From: Phellopilus nigrolimitatus
Lineage: Eukaryota; Basidiomycota; Agaricomycetes; Hymenochaetales; Hymenochaetaceae
DNA: 64,000 nucleotides
Reading direction: 5' to 3'
NCBI GenBank assembly: GCA_021029095.1
Contig: JAJOHG010000001.1
Location: 2,587,011 to 2,651,010 of the forward strand
In this document: piece by piece, positions 36,404 to 47,831 of the stretch
Numbering within the stretch: the first letter of the stretch is position 1
Layout: the number at the start of each line of letters is the position of its first letter
Translations under genes and position numbers: made by a program
Notes under the pieces: model-generated
Told to the model about the DNA's origin: nothing
Databases searched by the model: none
The model's input: the letters and a program-made list of their open reading frames with translations, nothing else

Positions 36404-36429
36404 CAGTTGAAATTGTCATAACGCATAAC
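36404..36429. repeat. Left terminal inverted repeat of the MITE
   Basis: Twenty-six bases beginning CAGTTGAAATTGT, preceded by TA. They match the reverse complement of 36981-37006 at 24 positions. Confidence 0.85.
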
Positions 36430-36980
36430 GTCGGTTCCCACCCAAAGGCTATGCATTATGGGATTTATGCAGTACGAGAATAATCAATATTAATTCTTAT
36501 TTAATTTAATATTATTTTATTATTTAAATTTATTTAAATTTATTTTACAATTAGACCTTGAACCGCACCGAATGCAGGATATTTGGTTCGGAAATGACAC
36601 AGTCAACTCAAAGCTATGATTTTGACTTTCCAAGCTCCAAAATGAATGGAGAAGAGATAGCCGCGGAATTTTCTCACCATTTTTGACAGTTCCAAACTAC
36701 CCTTCGCTTCTGCGTGTGATAGGAAAAGGCATTCGAGTTGCGCACAAAGGTCCATTCCATCCTGTAGAGAGAATACATAGACAAGGATCACAATTTTGAC
36801 ATTTGACACGACAATCAAGCCTCAAGTAAGTACCAAAAATATGGCCTCTTACCCTAAATTATGCAAAAATTTCCTAAAAAGTCTATGCATTATGCAATAT
36901 GCGTTATGCAGCCGATTTACCCGCCTCCCAACTCGGGAGACGACCTAACCCTATGCATTATCAGATTTATGCATTATGAG

Positions 36981-37006
36981 GTTATGCATTATTACAATTT
37001 CAACTG
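36981..37006. repeat. Right terminal inverted repeat of the MITE
   Basis: Ends ACAATTTCAACTG followed by TA. It is the partner of 36404-36429, with two mismatches. Confidence 0.85.
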
Positions 37007-37162
37007 TACATCAAAAATGTCTATGTAGCCGTAGCGCCTCGATTCCATGTCGCAAAGAAAAGTGACATTATTAAATTAGGTCAGTCTAGTACGCCACATG
37101 AAACTATATATTGCACTTTCACATACACATCCTGCAATTCTCCAATTGAAAAGGCCCCCCGA

Positions 37163-38621
37163 TTATTCCTGGGCTTCAAACAGGTAATTAATCAGCCGCT
37201 TTACCACCTCGATATTCACGCTGTTTCCGAGAAGACGGTATTTTGATTTATCGCTTACTTCAACGGGCCATATAAATTTGGATGGGTTGGCTTGAGCGTG
37301 CGGTGCTTCATGAGAATTGGCGATGTCTTTACCAGTCAAAAAGCTCGAAGGAGGATCGAAGTGGAAGAGGCGCAGTAGCTCAGAGGGTGTGAAGTATCGG
37401 AGGTGGAGAGGATGTAAAATGCCGACAGGAGCAGAGTGTACGCACGAAATTTGTGCTTGAGGCTGCGCTGCTTCTGAGTTGTACAGCTCTTTTAAAGAAA
37501 GGAACTCGTCGAATGTTCGTGTTGTCTAGTATAGCGTCAATGTAAGTTGTGTAAGATAGGGAAACAAAAACTAACATCTAAATTCTCGTTCATTTGCAGA
37601 ATTGAGCCTGCTCTTTCTACCATTTGCGTGTACCCTTAAGATAAAATGAGAAACATCGCCAATATCATATATAGAGCACGACACACCTCTCGTAAAGCAG
37701 CATGATCTTCGCGAACTAGGTAGTACAATATCAAACAACCGCCCCCACTTTTCGAGCACACGATCCGGAACTTTGTATATATCACCGTCAGAAGACATGA
37801 TGGAATCCAGATAATGTTTCAGTTGGGAAGCTTCACAGCTATCCCACGCATCCACCCAAGGATCACCGTGGCCGGGAATGCATGTCCATATCTTCTGAGG
37901 TTCTCGTGAGGCAACACCAAATGACATGGGACGTGCTTTAGCAAGGAGGTAATAACGGAGACGAGAGTTTGGGATGCCGAACTGCAGAGGCGTTAGTGCG
38001 AGCTCGATACTGGCGTAGTCGCAACGTTTGAGGACGTCAACGAGTGTTTGACGTGTTGTCGATGCCTAATTAATTATTCAAAAAAAGCTAAGAGATGACC
38101 TTTGGTCACTCACCTCAAATCCAGCAACATTTTCCACCAGTATCCATTTTGGTCCACGACCAAGACCCACGAGATCCGGTATGACGTGCTCAACTAGATG
38201 TAGAAATGACTTCGCCCTTGGATCAGCAGCACCCTTAGCAGCCGGATTGAGTACAGTGTACGGTTGGCACGACGGTGACAAAAGCCAGAGATGCGCGTCG
38301 AGTTCGACTAGATCGGATGCGTTCAGGGTAGAAATATCAGTCTACCTAGCGCGACGATGAATTTTATGCACAAAGGTATTACAAATGAATTCTTACCTTC
38401 CTGACTATACTCGAGCTGTTCAAGTTATAATTGGCATTATAGACTCTGCAAGACATCTGATCCCAGTCGAAAGCGCGCACGACTGTTGCTTCGACGTCGC
38501 TGAGCTTCAGTGCGCGATGCAACCCGCCTTTAGAACCGATGAGCACAGGACTACTATCAGCGTCAAACCAAGGAAAGTTCAGACCTATTCCGCAGTAAAA
38601 CTCGAGAGCACGAACATGCAT
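37163..38621 (-). CDS. DNMT2: tRNA (cytosine-38-C5)-methyltransferase Dnmt2
   Basis: Exons from the start: 38621-38585, 38527-38397, 38341-38114, 38065-37687, 37634-37576 and 37525-37163; 398 residues. Motif I is LEFYCGIGGLHRAL and motif IV is LLSPSCQPYT with catalytic Cys81. Motif VI is LVENVAGFE. The Dnmt2 hallmark CFT lies in SCCFTRGYTQMVERAGS, and the C-terminal motifs X-type YRLLGNSVNIEVVKRL complete the fold. Dnmt2 methylates C38 of tRNA-Asp and related tRNAs, although it has the fold of DNA methyltransferases. The usual PPCQP loop reads SPSCQP, close to fission yeast Pmt1, which also carries an extra Ser. The start is the only ATG available, since an in-frame stop lies three codons upstream with no splice acceptor between. 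Divergent from the PHD gene. Confidence 0.93.
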
Positions 38622-38943
38622 TGTTCAGGGATGCTCAACAGGATGTTCGCGTCGCACGTGTTGCACGATGTCAACGTAAAAATCAAAAGAATGGTAAAAT
38701 TCAAATAGACTTCTCGGCAAGGACAAAGGCCGCTTACTAATTTCGCTGAATTCAACATTCGAGGGATTCGCCAAAGCCAAAGCACACTCCTCGTCGTTGT
38801 AATCTCCTCATCGCCGTCCTTTCTTTTCGCTGGTGTCCGTCGGTCAGGCATTGTGACTTCGATCACGGCAAGAATTGCTCGCAACACTACGATATCTTAG
38901 ACCGAGAAGCGGTGCCTTTACCGGAATCCGATCGTGCATTCTC
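38622..38943. promoter_or_regulatory. Shared divergent promoter of DNMT2 and the PHD-finger gene
   Basis: Three hundred and twenty-two bases between two divergent start codons. On the minus strand a short open stretch (about 38850-38760, beginning MPDRRTPAKRKDG) could be an upstream ORF in the DNMT2 leader. It cannot be joined in frame to the DNMT2 start. Confidence 0.45.
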
Positions 38944-41900
38944 ATGTCCGACCCGCCCAAACACCCCGGCATTCCCGCTCTTTCGTCGTCGTCGTCTGCG
39001 AAGCATACTCGTGGAGGCTCTGGTTTTGATGGTGAGGGGGACGTTCGACCCTTTTCCCGTTTCTTGGCCACAGCACCTGGCACAAGTAATGCGACACGGC
39101 CGGAAAGCGAACCGGGCGCACGGTATGTCGTAGTGCTGGTCCTTTGGTTATGCGACCAAGCTGAACTACTCTCAGTCACAGTTATTTCCCTCGAATTGCT
39201 GAATCTTACATCGCTCATTTGCCCACACCTCGATCGTAAGCAACCAAAGTCAATAAAGCGGAGCGAGATGTCGAATTAACAGCATAGTAGTCAAGGGACT
39301 GCTAACGTCATACCTTATTTTCCTGGAGTGACCGGATCTCCTGAGTCTCCTTTGGCTTATTCGTAAGTGCCATCATGTCAGGAGTGCGTACAACCTCACT
39401 GAGATTATATTCAGTCACTCGCGAGCCTTCGGCGGGGCTTCTACTTCCTCTCTGGTCCCTCGCATACAATCACGGTTCGCACCATGCTTTCTGTGGTGTA
39501 TATACAAATTTAACTGCCTTCGGCAGGTCGGATACACTACAGCGAGAAGTTTCGAAGCCTGTATTGAGGTCGCAACAGACCGTTACCCCTGAAACGAGGT
39601 TCGTGTAGAGATGTGGCTTTATTCAAGCTAATAATCAACGATTTTGTCAGTCCCGCAAGCTCGCTGGCCTTTGCAACTAAACGGCCAGTATCAGCGTAAG
39701 TATAAGAATTAGCCTTCTCCGGATTTTCGCTCGCTGAATGCAATAAAGGCCTCTTTTATCTTCGGCACTACAAGAGCATCGTAGCATGTAAGGGTTTTCA
39801 TTGTTACTTTCTTTCACTGCTTCTTACGTTGGATGCATAGTGTGAAGGTTGAACCTTCTCCCCTTCTATTGGCGTCTGCGCCCGTTGTTTCGTCTCCCAG
39901 GAATATGAATTCAGAGTCAAAGTTTCCAGAAGTACATTTTCCGCAGTCCAAGCTTTCCTCTCCTTTTGCCGAGAAAGCGCGAGGCGATGAGAATCTTGCC
40001 AATTATGCTGCATTTTCGGGAACGCGTTCGGTTGAATTGCTGATCCCTCAGCCAATAATTCATCCTGTAAACGCAGTGGAACTCTTTTCTCCTGCTCGTA
40101 TCACCGAGAACCAGGCTGTGCCTTCTCGTTCTACCGAAACAACGCCACCGTTTGCTAGGACTTCGGCGGAATCCGTGCAAGGCGAAAGCTTCAGACAGCC
40201 TGGTGGCGAGCTCGATCGAATTCGCAGTCATCTCTCTTCGCTCGAGGTTGCTCACACTGCAGAGGTGGAGAACAGGCGGCCGGAGTATTTCAAGCGGCTG
40301 AAGCGCAACGAAGACGTCAGATTGTTGCGTGCGACCATGGAGGGAGATTCTAACGAGAAGGATGGCCTAGGGATCACCACAAGTCCCGCGAAAGGACGCA
40401 GACTTCAGCTGTTCGATTTCCAAGAGACCAGTGCCGAGAGTTTCGAGGAAAGTTTGATGACTCATGGGTACGGAACATACGGAGAACCTCGAACACCACA
40501 GCGTCCTATCACAGCAGCGGACGGTCGAAGCCAAGAGGCGGTCAACTGGCTCGCACACCACACCCCTGTCGGACCGTCGCCATCAAAACCTCTGCTACAT
40601 CTGGAGCCAGAAACCGGTCCTAGCGAGAAGGAACTAAAGAAACGCAAGCGCCTTGAAGCATTTAAAGGGTCGACAGAGCGAGCATTTACAAAACTCTACG
40701 CTGCAGAAATTGAAGGTGTGGGTCGCGTCCTTCTGAATGTCCCGCCTGAGGAAGCGGATGAGCTACTCGGTTCTCCTTTGAAGAAGCGAGCTATGGTGAA
40801 AAAAAGGAAAGGCACGGTTATCGCAGAGAAGGGCAAAACTCCTATCCGAAGTGTTCAAAGAACTGGCACTGAACCTCGTTGGGTGGACAAAGAGCTTCCG
40901 TGGTGTCTTCGCGAAAAAGAGCGTGAGGACGAGCTAAATGCCCGCAATGCTGATCGGCTGAAGTGGATTGAAAGGTACTTCAGCCATGACACGGACAGCG
41001 ACGACGATTTGGAGATAGATAAGAACAATGGAGAAGCCACTTCTCCGCCTTTGGGGGGTCAAGTACACGAAAACCCGCCTATAGCCTTGAGAAGAGGCAG
41101 AGGCAAGGCTGTTCCTCTGCAGACCGATCCTCAACAAGTACAGAAGAACCCGCGCGATAACACTGAGCTTATCTCGGTAATGCAGAAGAGCAACAAACTC
41201 TTCTTCCCGAATGATCCTGCAGATGCTCGTCTGGCTTTATTGTCAAAGCGTTCTGTTAGAGTGCTTGCTCAACGAAGGCTGAAACGAAATGGCCAACGAC
41301 CTGCATCCTTGCGGGGATTAGGGGAGGGGCGATTAGCTTGCGCCTGCGGTCGCGATAATGACGACGATGGTCGACCAGCAGTGCAGTGCGATGAATGCTT
41401 CAATTGGCATCATCTTGAATGCATTGGCGTGCGGGACGAATCGGAGCTTGGCGATGAGGACGACCCGTGGTTCTGCCACAACTGTACATCGCACATGCGT
41501 GCTTCGACACCAGACTGGGTTAGTCAGCGCCAACCAACTTTTGCTCCTACGGAAGATCGCCCAGTACATACGGACGCAAGGAACGACGTCGCTTTCTATT
41601 CTTCCTCGCCTCTCCGTGACTGGAGCTCACCGGCCACTCTACAGACACCGATCCATGGCCAGGGTCGCATCCATGACGAGGAGTTTTTTCGGCGGTCGAT
41701 CTGGGATGACACCTCCGGCCCAGGTCCGTTAACACCAGTGAATACGTCCCGCAGTGTGAGAATATTCACGCCAGGAGGAAGGTCTGACGACAATAATCAC
41801 GAGCAGACAGGTATATTCGACAATACAACATCGCCTTCACGTACTGGCTTTCAGAGTAACCTGAAACCTAGTGCGTTTACGACCCCAAAGAACACGAATG

Positions 41901-42328
41901 CCAGCGTAGCATCGGGAGGTACCATTTTGGGGATGCCCTGGTCCGGCCATGCAGGAGGGCTTTATACTACCCCAACTCCACGTACTCGCCATGCAAATCC
42001 TAATAGTGCGGGCTACAGCTTTGTATATGGCCCAGAGGATAGCGCAGGGGCATCATTCACGACTGCATTTGGTCAATTTTCGAGGGCAAATGCAATGTAT
42101 GCGATGGACGATACACCAATAAGTCGCGTTCATCCAACGAGGGAGGCAAGGGCGTCACTGTCATCTCTTCATACCTCTTTCCCTACTGGTCATGCAGATT
42201 CGCCGCTCGCTGGCCGAGGGGACTGGGCTTATGTAGCAGGACAAATGGAGAGCCCCGTTGCACGTTTGGTTGGAATCCAAGGGAAAGAGGGTGAAGGAGG
42301 GAACGAAGGGAAGAAGCCTTCCATATGA
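38944..42328 (+). CDS. PHD-finger protein of unknown function
   Basis: Exons 38944-39122, 39182-39235, 39291-39362, 39415-39474, 39749-39787 and 39841-42328; 963 residues with consistent phases. The one recognisable domain is a PHD zinc finger near residues 633-686: CACGRDND, CDECFNWHHLECIGV and WFCHNC give the Cys4-His-Cys3 pattern. Such fingers usually read histone H3 tails, often methylated Lys4. A basic segment (KKRAMVKKRKG) may be a nuclear signal. The rest is disordered, rich in Ser, Thr and Pro. It is probably a chromatin-associated protein, but I do not recognise the family. The third exon has a tandem acceptor (TAGTAG), so a Ser may be included or not. A possible extra exon at 39582-39601 inside the fourth intron would shift the frame and was left out. 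Confidence 0.8.
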
Positions 42329-45278
42329 GCTGGAAAGTAAGCTTGCATCTATCTATGCCACGGATTTTCTCGTGTCTGACGACGTATTTCTAGGTTTATT
42401 TGTAATTAACGATTATTAAACGTCGATGCATGGCAAATGACTCCTAAATATTTATATTGACTATCTTACAGTTCTTGTATTCGCCTGTCGCGTTTTCGTA
42501 CCTGTCTCCGTTTCAACTGTTGTTTTCCTTAGCGCTGTGAAGTCCTACTCTTATTTTCCGCCCGATATTTCACCAGATCCTTTATATTCTTTCAAGTTTG
42601 CTCGCTGATGATCTGATAACCAATATGTAGTAAACATAGTGCAGTACACCTCTACATAAAATCCAATATAACTATAGATTCTCATGAAAGAATGGACTGT
42701 CGAGCAAAGTGACATGCTCTTGTGTTCGACGTCGACGTCGCGACGATCGGCAGCTGCGAGAAGTCCATGCGCTGAGGACAGCAGCGGCGATCTTTGTGCC
42801 GATCATTGTGATGTTCTATGATCGCCGCGCGTTGTGTTGCATCCACTTCTCTTTTTTGTTTTCTACGAAAACTGACCGTCGTACCGAACACCAGTATAGT
42901 TTTTAAAAAAAATGGAAAGATAGAAACTGAGGGATAATGCAGTAACATTTAGTCTTCAAGGTTGATTCGCTTAGTTCTAAGGGAATAATTTAAATAATTT
43001 AAAAAACAGCGAGAGGAGAGATAGCTATGTACCATTGGGCTGTTACACTACTCAGGTCGTATAAGAATAATAGGTATACTGGACTCGGCTACGGTCTTTC
43101 CTCTACAGACAGTGCCGCATTATGTCTTAGTAAGTGCTCAGTAGTTCCAGAGGACTGATCATATAGTTACCAATATTGCACGGAAATGAGATTCTCAAAC
43201 CATGCAATCGACTAATAGAATTATAAAATCGGGGTCGTTTGCCTCACGTAGAGAGATTTTGTTGGTTAGTCCGATAGCAAATTAACATAACCCGTCCGAG
43301 GGTAGTCCAGATATGGGACATGACCGGCGTTAAAAAGGTGGATAAAATGCGTCCATGTCATTCGTATTCGATCTCCAAGTGCACGACACAAGCACGGAGT
43401 GTCTACCTAAAACTGTTCTGGCTACTTTGATTTGTTCGCAACCAAAGTAGCATCAAGAGGTAGGCACTTCGCGCAATGTCATTTACCCCTAAAATTGTCG
43501 AGTACGCCACAGGCGAAAGCAGTTCACATCATATTTAGAATGGAAAATCGACGGGAGCGGAGGTGTCTAACAGGCTGCAGCATCGTGTTTGCGCTTCAGA
43601 GAATACTTCGGAGCGGACTCCACGCCAGGAAGAAACGTGAGTTAGTCAGGGGTTAAGATTCAAACGAGAAAATTCACAACTTGGTGTGCTTTCTCTTGAA
43701 AGCTTGTCGGAATGGAATAGGGCTTCGAGAAGATCCAACGAAGTATCCTCACTTGTTGCAGAAAAAAGCGTAGTCTTGCAATTCCGTCAATTTGACATCC
43801 GACAAGGTAACATGGGGAGATCCGGAGAACGCGAGAGAAGATTATGAGCTGAACGGGCCGAAGATCGTGCTCCAAGAGACGACTGTATAAAGAGAAAGAA
43901 GACGGGTGATTCGGTACGCGGCCTTGGGATAGTCGGGAGGTTGGCCTGGAACTGGTGTCAGGTGTATGACGATAAGAACAGGAGGTCCCGACTGAAGTCG
44001 GAAACTTTACAGCAAACTTCGACTCGGATCTACATGGGACTGACGCTCTGTGCTCGTCGCAACCGAGAAAGTGTGACTAGGAGCGCTTCTGGGGTCCGAA
44101 CCACATTGTCTTTTGCCCTTTTCTTATATGTATCTCCTCGGTGATCTCTAATTAAGCATACGGAGGACCCAGCGGCGAGGGACTCGGCGAGAAGAGACCG
44201 GAGAACCTGACATTGGCTTCTCGGCCAAATGGTAACGAGATTGCGGGATTGACCATCAGATGCAACATATAGCTGCGCGAATGGGGAGCCGTAGTAGATT
44301 CGGTAGATGGACGTATAATATAAATTGTAGAAGTCCGAATAGTCAGGAGGGCAAGACAAAGCGAGACACGACAAGTCCAAAACCATCAGGAACACCCGGC
44401 ACGTTCGCGTAGTAGAGCTGCTAGACGCGACAGCTTCCACCGCCAACGGCGACTTACGTAGTCTCAAGCATCATTGTTTTGACCATATCACGCGACAACT
44501 CCTGTTATGTTTCCTGCAACTCAATTTCGCTACATAGACCATGGATATAAAAGATTTGCTAAGACATCGGGGAGTGGTTGGGGTCCTACGTCCGCCATCA
44601 ACGCTGATATCGCGTCGCGGCGTCTCTAATCAAAATATATACCGGAAAGAGGTTTGAGCGGCGTGTCGGTGCTGCGTGCACGTACGCGCGGCCTGCGGCA
44701 AGGTGTGAACCTGTTCGATTGCCTTCAGAAATATAACAACAAAATAGATTTGTCGAGTCACATCAACAAAGCGATTGTCGTAAGATGGCTAAAGTCGATT
44801 GAGGAGAGACAGAGACGAGCGTCGAGGACGAGTACGCGGACACTCGGCCGGCTTTTGTCGGAAATCCTAAATAGTGCTAAGATTGGAACTCCGCATAGAT
44901 GCGCCAGTATCCGCCGGGCGGGCACGGTGTCGATGGGTAGCCTTCTTCTGCTACCACGACCACATCGCATACAAGAACTACTCGCGACGGCCCACATTTA
45001 TTACTCCCCACGTCGTGCTTTCAACGTCGTACTTACCGCCGTTGTCGTTGGGGACATTGTGACCGTCGCTTAACGGTGATCGGCTTCTAGACGATAAGCC
45101 CCGAAAGCCGCAATCGTGCTCAGTCAGCAGAGATCTGACGCAGAGACTTGTCTGACGCAGCCCCCTGCGTACTTTACTCCAAGTTCGCACTACTTTACGC
45201 GACAAATTCCTTTCCTCTGTCATCGCCCCTCGGTCAGTCTCGCTCAGCACAACGTACATACGGTCCAACGAAGACGTC
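42329..45278. other. Gene-free interval of 2.9 kb upstream of the bZIP gene
   Basis: Contains the PHD gene 3' UTR (to about 42450) and AT-rich sequence. Several middle-sized frames on both strands resemble nothing known. I see no tRNA or repeat pair. The last 100 bases form the leader of the bZIP gene and contain no ATG. A stress regulator such as AP-1 could have a long promoter here. Confidence 0.45.
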
Positions 45279-47352
45279 ATGGAGTCTTTCAATGCTAGTG
45301 CTTTATGGGACCTGTCTCTGCCCCCCTCCCTTCCTTCCCTTGCCGACGACGAGTTCATCGCTCTTCTTCAGAAGCAGTTTGGCGCTAATAATGCCAAGGA
45401 AGACTCGTCTCCAATAGTAAACATCGACCCGCAGAATCTGTCCCGCGTCCCGCCTGTGAGGCCCATCGCTACTCCACCCAGCGAAGACAGTAGTCCGAGT
45501 CCCCCCAGTGCTAGCGACTTGCCAACTTCTAGATCACGCAGAGAGTCTGGTGCTTATGGGGATGAGAGCTATAGCCGACAGAGTGACAGAGAGGACGACC
45601 CCGATCTCAAGAGGAAGGCGAGCGAGGATGATCTAGAGGATGAACCAAGCCACAAGTCTCAGCACAGATGTCCGTTCCCCCGATCATATCATGTCCATGT
45701 TATCTATGCTAACCTGATTTCAGCCTCGTCCAAGATGAGCTCGGCTGCTCGCCGCAAGTCGACTGGAAATTCTAATACAGTGAGTAACTATATGCGATAT
45801 TGAAAATGGAAACGTTTTCTGACCGAGAGTAGCAGGATGAGTCTCGTCTCCTCAAACGCAAAGAACAAAATCGCGCTGCCCAACGCGCGTTTCGTGAGCG
45901 GAAGGAGAAGCATGTCAAGGATGTAAGTTAGTCTTTTAAGGCTGTTAACTTATCTGTAGACTTAACGGCGTCTGTGCAGCTGGAGGACAAAGTAGCTGCA
46001 CTAGAAGAGAAAAACACTGTCGCCGTGTCGGAAAACGAGAGCCTTCGCGAGGTTATCACTCGACTTCAGGACGAAAACATCCGTCTCCGCTCGTCTTCCT
46101 TTACGTTCTCTGTCCCGGCGTCTAGTTCAGAAGGCCAATCTTCGAAGGGCGCAAGTAGGGGTTCACCTTCGGATTCACGTCAAGATACATCCATGAATCT
46201 ATTTAATTCACCTGCTACCGCATCGACCTCCGCTTCCGCCTCAACCCATGATTCCCCTCAGAACCTCTTTGTTAGCGATAAAAACGACAGTCCACTTTCA
46301 TTCCTTGGCCCAGGGCTTACTGTCGTCAATCCTGACCAGCGCACGGCGACGGCGACAGCCGATGCTATGGGTATGGACTTCGGGTTCGGTCCTACTGTAA
46401 CTTCAACTCCTTACACCACCATCGCGAGCAATCCGCTCTTCATGTCTTTCCGTGAGCCAGATCCATTTGACCCCCTCGGACACACAAACCAGGCATTCCC
46501 ACAGTCAAATCAATCATTCGACTTCTCCCAACAGTTGTTCCCAGGGTGGCCAGACGTCGCCATGGACGGGAATAATGTCAATGGAATGCAGGCTTTTGAC
46601 CTTACAAACTCTCTAGATGAACTGTTTGGCAGCTTGGAGTATAACGGCCAAGGCATGGAATTTATGAACGTGCCCAAGGCTAGCCCGACTTCGAGCTTAA
46701 GTCCCGTGTCGCATCAGAATATGAACAATAACTCGTCAGGTACAAACTCGGGTTCATCGTCATCGGGCTCTTCGCCTGCTTCGATACAGTCTAGTGGTGT
46801 GAGTCCTGGCTTGGCCCGCTCAAATCCGGGGTGTGACGGTAAAACCAAATGCACAAAGGAGAACCTCGCGAAGTTCGTTGCGCAGGATAGCGGCTCGATG
46901 TTTGCGCCAAGATCAACGCCGTCTTATGCCGAGTCCGATGAGACCTCACCAGCACCTGTCACTCCTCCTCCCGGTTCTGCCGATGATTCTTGCTCGGAGT
47001 TCCCGCCATGCAAGGGTTTGCAATTACCGAAGACCCAGAAGAGTGAGAAGAATGTGGAGGTGATGAATGCATGGCGTACTATAAGGCATGATCCAAAATA
47101 TCAGGTATGTTTCTGCGAACTCTCTCACGAGCGAGGTGACGAAATTCTTTCGTGTAGAGTGTGGACATAAACCAACTATGCACAGAGTTTGCATCGAAAG
47201 CAAAATGCGATGGGTGCCAGGTTGTCATTGAACCATCTGGCATGGAAGAAATTCTTGAGACGGTTGAGAAGTCGAAAAAGGCAAAGAAGCAGGGCAATCT
47301 GTTCACGGCTGGCAACTCCGCCGCTGAGATATCGAGCGTGATGGCCAAATAG
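45279..47352 (+). CDS. AP-1/Pap1-type bZIP transcription factor (redox stress regulator)
   Basis: Exons 45279-45669, 45724-45779, 45836-45922, 45980-47104 and 47158-47352; 617 residues. The basic region is KEQNRAAQRAFRERKEKHVKD (about residues 158-178), with the fungal Yap/Pap1 signature N-x-x-A-Q-x-x-F-R. It continues into a leucine zipper (LEDKVAALEEKNTVAVSENE). The middle is Ser/Asn-rich. Cys-rich segments lie near residues 461-470 (GCDGKTKCTKENLAKF) and at the C-terminus (LCTEFASKAKCDGCQ), in the positions of the n-CRD and c-CRD of Yap1/Pap1. In those proteins, oxidised Cys hide a nuclear export signal, so the factor stays in the nucleus and activates antioxidant and drug-efflux genes. 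The C-terminal segment after the last Cys (MEEILETVEKS) is near the place of that export signal. Function is inferred from this architecture. Confidence 0.9.
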
Positions 47353-47831
47353 TCCTCTTTTGCTTTTCTTTTCCCGCGTCTTGCATGGGCTTCCCTTCCA
47401 TCATTTGTATCAATTGCACCTGCTTCACTTATTCCTACTGCATCATCAGCACAGGACGATTATGTATCCATTTTCGCCACTCGTGTCGTTTCGTCTCCTT
47501 TCTTTTGCGCATCGTCAATTAGTATAACATTTGAGTAAAGTATATCCGGTATCGCGCGTTGCCTCCTGTCTCCTTGCCTCTTCATTTCAACTGCTACGTT
47601 TTCGAGCGTTTTGACTGCGGATCGTCCGTCTGTACTGTACCGATATAAAGCTTTCTGTCTCAGGTTCTGCGTTGAAATGTACATATACTCACAGCTCAAA
47701 ACAGAATACAGACTTGTTAGACTTACGCCGGAATTTGTCGTTGTCCATGATCAATCCGCTGAACGCTGGTCATTAATCTCCTTTACCTATAAGTTGGTAT
47801 AGGTCTATCCGCACAGAAAGAAAGAACCAGG
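47353..47831. other. Convergent 3' intergenic region between the bZIP gene and GET3
   Basis: About 480 bases, T/C-rich, and the likely site of both 3' UTRs. No coding signal. Confidence 0.6.

Larger units (their letters stand above)
36404..37006. mobile_element. Tc1/mariner-like MITE of about 600 bp
   Basis: The two ends are inverted copies: 36404-36429 reads inward CAGTTGAAATTGTCATAACG... and 36981-37006 is its reverse complement with 24 of 26 bases equal. Both are flanked by TA (36402-36403 and 37007-37008), the target duplication of Tc1/mariner transposons, whose termini often begin CAGT. The interior is AT-rich (block at 36481-36548). It carries several copies of the word ATGCATTAT, and two imperfect direct repeats of about 30 bases just inside the ends (36449-36478 and 36951-36980). 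No transposase frame exists, so it would be a non-autonomous copy that depends on a transposase elsewhere. An alternative reading is a chance inverted repeat, which is unlikely at this length with matching TA flanks. Confidence 0.78.

Noticed and set aside
38585..38887. Upstream exon for DNMT2 starting MPDRRTPAKRKDG
   Set aside because: An in-frame stop just before the LEFYCGIG exon and the lack of an acceptor in phase prevent joining. A normal Dnmt2 N-terminus starts at 38621.
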